Part shown: piece by piece, positions 59,922 through 64,000 of the stretch
Position numbering within the stretch: the stretch's first letter is position 1
How the letters are laid out: each line of letters starts with the position of its first letter
NCBI RefSeq assembly: GCF_900188445.1
Contig: NZ_FZOR01000012.1
Coordinates: 1-64,000, forward strand
Origin: Actinomadura meyerae
Lineage (GTDB): Bacteria; Actinomycetota; Actinomycetes; Streptosporangiales; Streptosporangiaceae
DNA: 64,000 nt
Direction: 5' to 3'
Made by a program: the position numbers and the translations under genes
Notes under the pieces: generated by a model
Told to the model about the DNA's origin: nothing
The model's database searches: none
What the model saw: the letters and a program-made list of their open reading frames with translations, nothing else

Positions 59922-60476
59922 CTAGAGCTGGTACTCGGCTATCAAGGCGACAGAGTCGCCCACATTAAAGTAGTTTGTGAGGCACATGGCACTCTGTACC
60001 TCAAGGTCGTAGTCCTCCAGGTGCAGGATGCTCGAAACGTTCGAGTACGTTCCTGAGACGTCTCCCGGTGAACTGATCTCCACCGTGCACCCAATGGAGG
60101 GTATCTCCAAGTGGAGTTTGGTGCCCGTGAGGTGCGCGTTGGTCACTCCGCCCGAGGAGTAGGAATCGACGATGAAGGACCACGGCAGATTCTGGGACGT
60201 CACGATGGCGGGGTTTCCCCCCATCGTGCATGAAGGGAAGCCCGCAGAAGCGATATCGAGCAGGGAAGTTCCGATGGGGACCGGGCCGATCCGCGCGTCA
60301 CCGGTGAGTGCCGAGGATGTACAGACCACGACCGCACCAGTGCTTGAGTCAGCAAGCACCACGTTCCCGTTGTTCGCCGCTGTGAAGGAGGCGGCGAACG
60401 CCGGCACAGCGGTGAGGGCAATGGTTGCCGACACGGCTGCGGCGGCGGTTAAGGCCCTTCGGGCAAGCTTTCGCAT
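59922..60476 (-). CDS. secreted protein, four-cysteine family (member 3)
   Basis: 184 residues from ATG 60476 (MRKLARRALTAAAAVS), with GGAGGAAG upstream. Signal peptide ending VPAFA. Same Cys order as members 1 and 2: VVVCTSSAL, FPSCTMGG, NLPWSFIVDSYSSGG, IPSIGCTVEIS, and SAMCLTNYFNVGDSVALIAE. The spacing (GTYSNVSSILHL) is closest to member 1. The gene lies 37 bases after the stop of the first Mce-associated gene of the second mce cluster, so co-transcription with it is possible. Confidence 0.75.
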   Translation of the reverse strand: MRKLARRALTAAAAVSATIALTAVPAFAASFTAANNGNVVLADSSTGAVVVCTSSALTGDARIGPVPIGTSLLDIASAGFPSCTMGGNPAIVTSQNLPWSFIVDSYSSGGVTNAHLTGTKLHLEIPSIGCTVEISSPGDVSGTYSNVSSILHLEDYDLEVQSAMCLTNYFNVGDSVALIAEYQL

Positions 60477-60513
60477 GTCGGTCTTCCTCCGTTCCGTGGT
60501 CGGCCCTGTGCGA

Positions 60514-61065
60514 TCAGGCACCGAGGGTGTCGATGGCGGATATCTTCCATTTGCCGTTGGCATACAGGGCGTCCACGGCGAAGACGGCCGCGGAGTAGCT
60601 CGTCTTGTTCTTGTCGGTGCGGGTGTTGCGCTGGTCGGCGAAGACGAGGAGGCGGGCACGGTCGCCGGTCAGCGACTTCACCGCCGAGTCGGTGACCGTG
60701 GTGGTGAGGACCTGCTTCTGCTGGGGGGCTTGCTTGCGCACCAGGGCGAAAAGCTGGTTGTACTGCTGGACGGCCTTTCCGGTGAGGAGCTCCTGCGCCG
60801 CCCTCTCGGTTTTCGCCGTGTCCGCGTAGTTGTAGGAGAACACCGTGTTCACGACCGTGGTCACCTGGCCTTTGACCTCGGCGGTGCGGCCGTTGTCGCT
60901 AAGGGCGTCGTTCTGCGCGGAGGCCGCGCTGGTCAGGTCGCGCTCCTGGGCGTTCGACCAGGCGGCGACTCCGCCGAGCGCTATTGTCAGCGCGCCGAGG
61001 AGGACGACCAGGCGGGTGCGCGCGGTGCCCGGGACGAACCGGCCGGCTGAAGTGATCGCTGCCAT
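60514..61065 (-). CDS. Mce-associated membrane protein (second cluster, last)
   Basis: 183 residues. One N-terminal membrane helix (RLVVLLGALTIALGGVAAW) and an extracytoplasmic SnoaL-like/Mam domain: VVNTVFSYNYADTAKTERAA, then YNQLFALVRKQAP, then NGKWKISAIDTLG. It has the same fold as the 344-residue protein at 25198 without the long charged N-terminus. It is the last of four such genes that follow the Mce gene at the right edge. Confidence 0.85.
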   Translation of the reverse strand: MAAITSAGRFVPGTARTRLVVLLGALTIALGGVAAWSNAQERDLTSAASAQNDALSDNGRTAEVKGQVTTVVNTVFSYNYADTAKTERAAQELLTGKAVQQYNQLFALVRKQAPQQKQVLTTTVTDSAVKSLTGDRARLLVFADQRNTRTDKNKTSYSAAVFAVDALYANGKWKISAIDTLGA

Positions 61066-61083
61066 TCGCTTTCTCCTCCCCGC

Positions 61084-61812
61084 TCAGGGCGTTCCGGTCG
61101 GGGCCTGGCCGAGCGCCGACAGTTTCCAGCCGTCCGAGGTCCGGGTGAGCTGGCCGGCCATGCGCCGGGTGTTGTCGACCGGCTTGCCATCGGCGCCGGT
61201 GATGGTGATGCGGACGGCGGCGATCACGGCCGCCTTGCCCGCACGGGTGTCGAGTTCGGTGAGCCCGGATTCGAGGATCTTCGCGGTGCTGGTGGTCTTC
61301 GCCTTCTGCACCTCGGTCTTCAGCCGCTCCCGGCCCTGCACGATCTGGTCGTAGAGCTGCGCGGTCGCCGAGTCCTGCCACACCTTGAGGCCCGCGTCCA
61401 CCTGGCGGTAGTCGAGGGTGTTGAGGTTGACGATCTCCTGCCCTGCGACGGCGAGCACCCGGTCCCGTTCGGCGGCGTAGGCCAGCGAGTCGTCGCCGGA
61501 CGCCGCGTGGTACGACCAGCCGAACCAGGCGGCGGCCCCCGCCGCGATCAGCGTCACGAGCGACGCGATCCGGATGAGCGGGTCCTTGGAGAGCCTGCGC
61601 CGGGGCTTCTCGTCCGCGTCCTTCTCGGACGGCTTCGGCTTCGACGTCTCGTCGGCCTTCTTCCCAGCCGACTCTGAAGTCTCGCCGCTCTCGTCCTCGA
61701 CCGGTTCCGGCTCGGCAGGCTCGCCGCCGTCCCGGGCCTCGGGCTCCTCATGCTCCTCGGCCTGAACCTCGGGCTCCTCGGCCGCCGTTTCGGCGGTCTT
61801 CGTCTTGGACAC
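61084..61812 (-). CDS. Mce-associated membrane protein with acidic N-terminus
   Basis: 242 residues from GTG 61812, preceded by GGAAAGGGGTGG. Residues 1-75 are Glu/Ala/Lys-rich and cytoplasmic. One membrane helix (about 80-98, LVTLIAAGAAAWFGW) and a Mam-type domain (EIVNLNTLDYRQVDAGLKVW, then DGWKLSALGQAPTG) follow. It lies 18 bases before the next gene and 19 after the previous one, in the same operon. Confidence 0.83.
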   Translation of the reverse strand: MSKTKTAETAAEEPEVQAEEHEEPEARDGGEPAEPEPVEDESGETSESAGKKADETSKPKPSEKDADEKPRRRLSKDPLIRIASLVTLIAAGAAAWFGWSYHAASGDDSLAYAAERDRVLAVAGQEIVNLNTLDYRQVDAGLKVWQDSATAQLYDQIVQGRERLKTEVQKAKTTSTAKILESGLTELDTRAGKAAVIAAVRITITGADGKPVDNTRRMAGQLTRTSDGWKLSALGQAPTGTP

Positions 61813-61831
61813 CTGAATCCACCCCTTTCCT

Positions 61832-62431
61832 TCAGGCGGCCCGGAGGTCGCTGATGCGCCAGCCGTGGTCGTCGCGGGCCGTGACGATGAGCTGGGCGGC
61901 GACCGGCGGGCCGGTCGCCTTCCCGGCCCGAGTGGTCCGCTGGTCGAGCATGACCAGCAGGACCGCCGTCCCGTCACGGCTGAGTTTGATCAGCCCGGCC
62001 TTCGTCACCTTCGTGGTGAGGGCGAGCTTCATGACCGGTGCGTTCTGCTTCACCAGGCCGAACAGCTTGCGGTAGTCGCCGACGGCGCGGCCGGTGAGGA
62101 CGTCGTTCGCCGCCCGTTCCGTGGCCGCCGGGTCGGTGTAGGTGTAGGTGAAGATCCGCGCGACCTTCGCCGAGACGTCGGCGACGACCTTTGTGGTCTG
62201 GGTCTTGTCGACGAGTGCGCGGTTGGCGGCCGGTGACCGCTCGCTTCTCCTGTCGGCCCAGCTGTCGACGGCGAAGGCGGACAGGCACAGCGCCACCGCG
62301 AGGGCCACCGGCCACCCCAGCCCGGCGGCCCGCTTGAGTCGGGAGACAAGCGGGCGCCGGGCGGTCTTCTTCTTGCGCTTCTTCCGCGAGGCCGGGTCGC
62401 GGCGAGCGGGGCGCTCCTCGGTGATGCTCAT
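61832..62431 (-). CDS. Mce-associated membrane protein
   Basis: 199 residues. A basic N-terminus (RKKRKKKTARR) precedes one membrane helix (PVALAVALCLSAFAVDSW) and a Mam-type domain (VARIFTYTYTDPAATERAA, then YRKLFGLVKQNAP), which is clearly paralogous to the domain of the protein at 60514. Its ATG overlaps the stop of the previous gene (ATGA). Confidence 0.85.
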   Translation of the reverse strand: MSITEERPARRDPASRKKRKKKTARRPLVSRLKRAAGLGWPVALAVALCLSAFAVDSWADRRSERSPAANRALVDKTQTTKVVADVSAKVARIFTYTYTDPAATERAANDVLTGRAVGDYRKLFGLVKQNAPVMKLALTTKVTKAGLIKLSRDGTAVLLVMLDQRTTRAGKATGPPVAAQLIVTARDDHGWRISDLRAA

Positions 62432-62985
62432 GGCCCGCTCCCCCCGGGTGCCAGCGGTTTCAGCGAGCTGATCTTCCAGACACCGCCCACCCGCTGCATC
62501 CCGACCTCGTAGCGCTTGCGCTGCTCGGTCCCCTGCGGGGCGCCGCCGGCGGGCTCGGTGAAGATCCGCACCGAGGCGAGGACGGTGGCCTCGCCCGCCG
62601 ACCGGTCAAGCGCGGTGACAGCGAGCGCGGTGACCCGGCCGTGCGACGGGGTCTTCTGCTTGGCGAACTTCGCGCGCGCGTTGGGCATGTCGCGCTTCAG
62701 GGCATCGGCGAACGGGCCGGTGGCGACGTCCATCCAGTGCGTCATGTCCAGGTCGGCCACCTTGGGGTCGATGCTGTTGACCAGCGCGAGGTCGCGGACG
62801 GCGGTCCGCGTCACGTCGTCCCGCGCAGAGGCGAGGTCGTGGTCGGCGCCCCGGCCGGATTGGATCAGCGACCAGAACGACAGGCCGAGGAGGACGGTGG
62901 CGGCGGCCACGAGGACGTAGCCGGCCGGACGGATCCACCGGATCAACCGGACGAATCCGCGCGGCACCGCCGCCGCCTCGGTCAT
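62428..62985 (-). CDS. Mce-associated membrane protein
   Basis: 185 residues. One membrane helix (YVLVAAATVLLGLSFWSL) and an extracytoplasmic Mam-type domain (LVNSIDPKVADLDMTHWMDV, then GGVWKISSLKPL). Its start overlaps the stop of the Mce gene by four bases, showing that the Mce gene and this row of four belong to one operon. Confidence 0.85.
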   Translation of the reverse strand: MTEAAAVPRGFVRLIRWIRPAGYVLVAAATVLLGLSFWSLIQSGRGADHDLASARDDVTRTAVRDLALVNSIDPKVADLDMTHWMDVATGPFADALKRDMPNARAKFAKQKTPSHGRVTALAVTALDRSAGEATVLASVRIFTEPAGGAPQGTEQRKRYEVGMQRVGGVWKISSLKPLAPGGSGP

Positions 62986-64000
62986 CGCGTGCCTCCGAGC
63001 CCGAGGAGCGTGGCGAGGTCACCGGACGTCGGCGGCCTCGCGCCGGCGGACAGCCCCAACGAGTCGATCAGACCGGTCGATCGCGTGCCGCTCAGCGTGC
63101 CCGGCTTGGCCGGTGCCGGGACGCCCTTGTGCGGCGCGTTGGCGGAGCCGCGCACGTTGATGCCGGTGCTCGGGCTCTCCGCGCAGTGGGCGTCGGTGTT
63201 GAACGGCGGCGCGGGCGACTCGTCATGCCCCTCGCGGTAGCGGGTCTTGCCGTAGCCGCGCGTGCAGGGCTGCGGGTTGAAGAACGTGGTCACCAGGCCC
63301 ATGCGGAGCAGACCGTCGTCGACGATGCTGGGGCCGATGCCCGCGACCTTCGGGAGGTTGTCGAGCATCTCCTCGATCGCGGCCTGGCGCGGAGAGCCGA
63401 TCCGGGCGGTGGTGAGCAGGTTCGCCAGCAGCACGCTGAGGCTCGGGTCCAGGTCGCGGAGCAGGGCCGACATCTCGTTCGCCGCTCCGGGCCCGGCCGC
63501 GATGAGCTTGCGCAGGTCGGTGTCGGAGTCGCGGAACTGGCGCGCGAGCAGCCGGGAGTCGGACGCGAACGACTTGAACGCCCCCGACATCTCGTTCTGC
63601 GTCTGCAACACCACCTGCCCGTTGTGGATCAGCGCGCGGGTGTCGGGGAACGCCGCGTCGGACGCCGAGACGAACCGGGCGCTGGTGTCGAGGAGCTGCT
63701 GGAGGTGCGGGCCCTGCCCGGCGAAGGCCAGCCCCAGCTCGTCGATGAGCGTCTTGGTGTCGTTCAGCGGCAGCGAGGCGGTGAAGTCGTTGACGCTCTT
63801 GAGCGTCTCGTTCACCGGTGCCGGCACGGTGGTGACGCTGCGCGGGATCGTGGCGCCCTGCGCGAGATAGGGCCCGGTGTCGGCGCGGGGCCGCAGGTCG
63901 ACGTACTGCTCGCCGACGGCGGAGCGGTTCGCCACGACCGCCTCAAGGCTGCGCGGGATGTCGGGTGAGGAGTTGTCGATGTGGAGTTCGGCGACGACGC
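62982..64000 (-). CDS. Mce family protein, C-terminal part (runs off the window)
   Basis: At least 338 residues are visible; the frame stays open through position 64000, so the N-terminus and most of the MCE barrel lie outside. The visible start of the frame reads VVAELHIDNSSPDIPRSL, then AVVANRSAVGEQYVDLRP, the late part of an MCE domain. The long helical domain with LPLNDTKTLIDELGLAFAGQ follows. The C-terminus ends in a Pro/Gly-rich tail (VRGSANAPHKGVPAPAKPG). It is the last Mce gene of a second mce operon, because Mce-associated genes follow it. Confidence 0.9.
   Translation of the reverse strand, partial: VVAELHIDNSSPDIPRSLEAVVANRSAVGEQYVDLRPRADTGPYLAQGATIPRSVTTVPAPVNETLKSVNDFTASLPLNDTKTLIDELGLAFAGQGPHLQQLLDTSARFVSASDAAFPDTRALIHNGQVVLQTQNEMSGAFKSFASDSRLLARQFRDSDTDLRKLIAAGPGAANEMSALLRDLDPSLSVLLANLLTTARIGSPRQAAIEEMLDNLPKVAGIGPSIVDDGLLRMGLVTTFFNPQPCTRGYGKTRYREGHDESPAPPFNTDAHCAESPSTGINVRGSANAPHKGVPAPAKPGTLSGTRSTGLIDSLGLSAGARPPTSGDLATLLGLGGTR

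Noticed and set aside
1..64000. tRNA, rRNA, integrase or insertion-sequence genes
   Set aside because: No cloverleaf-like sequence with a TTCGA-type arm in an intergenic region, and no transposase or integrase motif, was found by eye; a tRNA or IS search would settle it.

Overview
The window is high-GC DNA with the gene style of a filamentous actinobacterium, probably Streptosporangiales / Thermomonosporaceae (Actinomadura-like). The signs are a full YrbE-Mce operon plus part of a second, a WhiJ-type XRE / DUF397 / RsbW-like ATPase set, DUF222-HNH proteins, WS/DGAT, an ATP-grasp RiPP locus of the TIGR04186/04187/04188 type, and many GTG starts and 4-nt stop/start overlaps. The genus is an inference from gene content only.

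Layout. 0.1-6.3 kb: a putative graspetide (ATP-grasp RiPP) cluster, tgmA-tgmB-tgmC, with precursor, ATP-grasp ligase and PIMT-like methyltransferase. It is bracketed by two near-identical DUF222/HNH genes in direct orientation and has a frameshifted membrane-protein gene beside it. 6.7-11.5 kb: a lipoprotein, three paralogous TPR-type regulators (only the third keeps its HTH) and an RsbW-like ATPase. 11.6-25.1 kb: housekeeping and metabolic genes: dimethylargininase, MFS transporter, XRE-cupin regulator divergent from a thioredoxin-reductase-like flavoprotein, WS/DGAT, uracil-DNA glycosylase, acyltransferase, AAA ATPase, trans-sulfuration enzyme, and a DUF2470-like protein divergent from rpsD across iron-box-like dyads.

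25.2-34.6 kb: a nine-gene, translationally coupled operon on the minus strand (YrbE-A, YrbE-B, six Mce proteins, one Mce-associated protein), with a MarR regulator divergent from it. 34.8-41.9 kb: lytic transglycosylase, TetR regulator, membrane protein, Pro/Asp-repeat surface protein, and two PucR/CdaR-type regulators. 42.1-45.9 kb: a decayed region with a phosphotransferase pseudogene, a DUF397 remnant, two copies of a long perfect hairpin, and an intact DUF397 / XRE-DUF5753 pair divergent from an ATPase pair. 45.9-48.1 kb: two membrane proteins.

48.3-60.5 kb: a block entirely on the minus strand, rich in secreted proteins. It holds three members of a four-cysteine secreted family, a tandem pair of almost identical secreted proteins each with its own terminator, a 698-residue secreted protein, and an operon joining a Tat-exported protein, a Nal1-like trypsin-fold protease, an active-looking polyprenyl synthase and a geranylgeranyl-reductase-like protein fused to a second, motif-less polyprenyl-synthase domain. 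60.5-64 kb: four Mce-associated proteins and the 3' part of an Mce gene that runs off the right edge, the tail of a second mce operon.

The three most unusual items are the graspetide cluster inside its HNH direct repeats, the isoprenoid/secretome operon with the reductase-synthase fusion, and the repeated 27-bp-stem hairpin next to DUF397 sequences. No tRNA, rRNA, CRISPR array or intact insertion sequence was seen.
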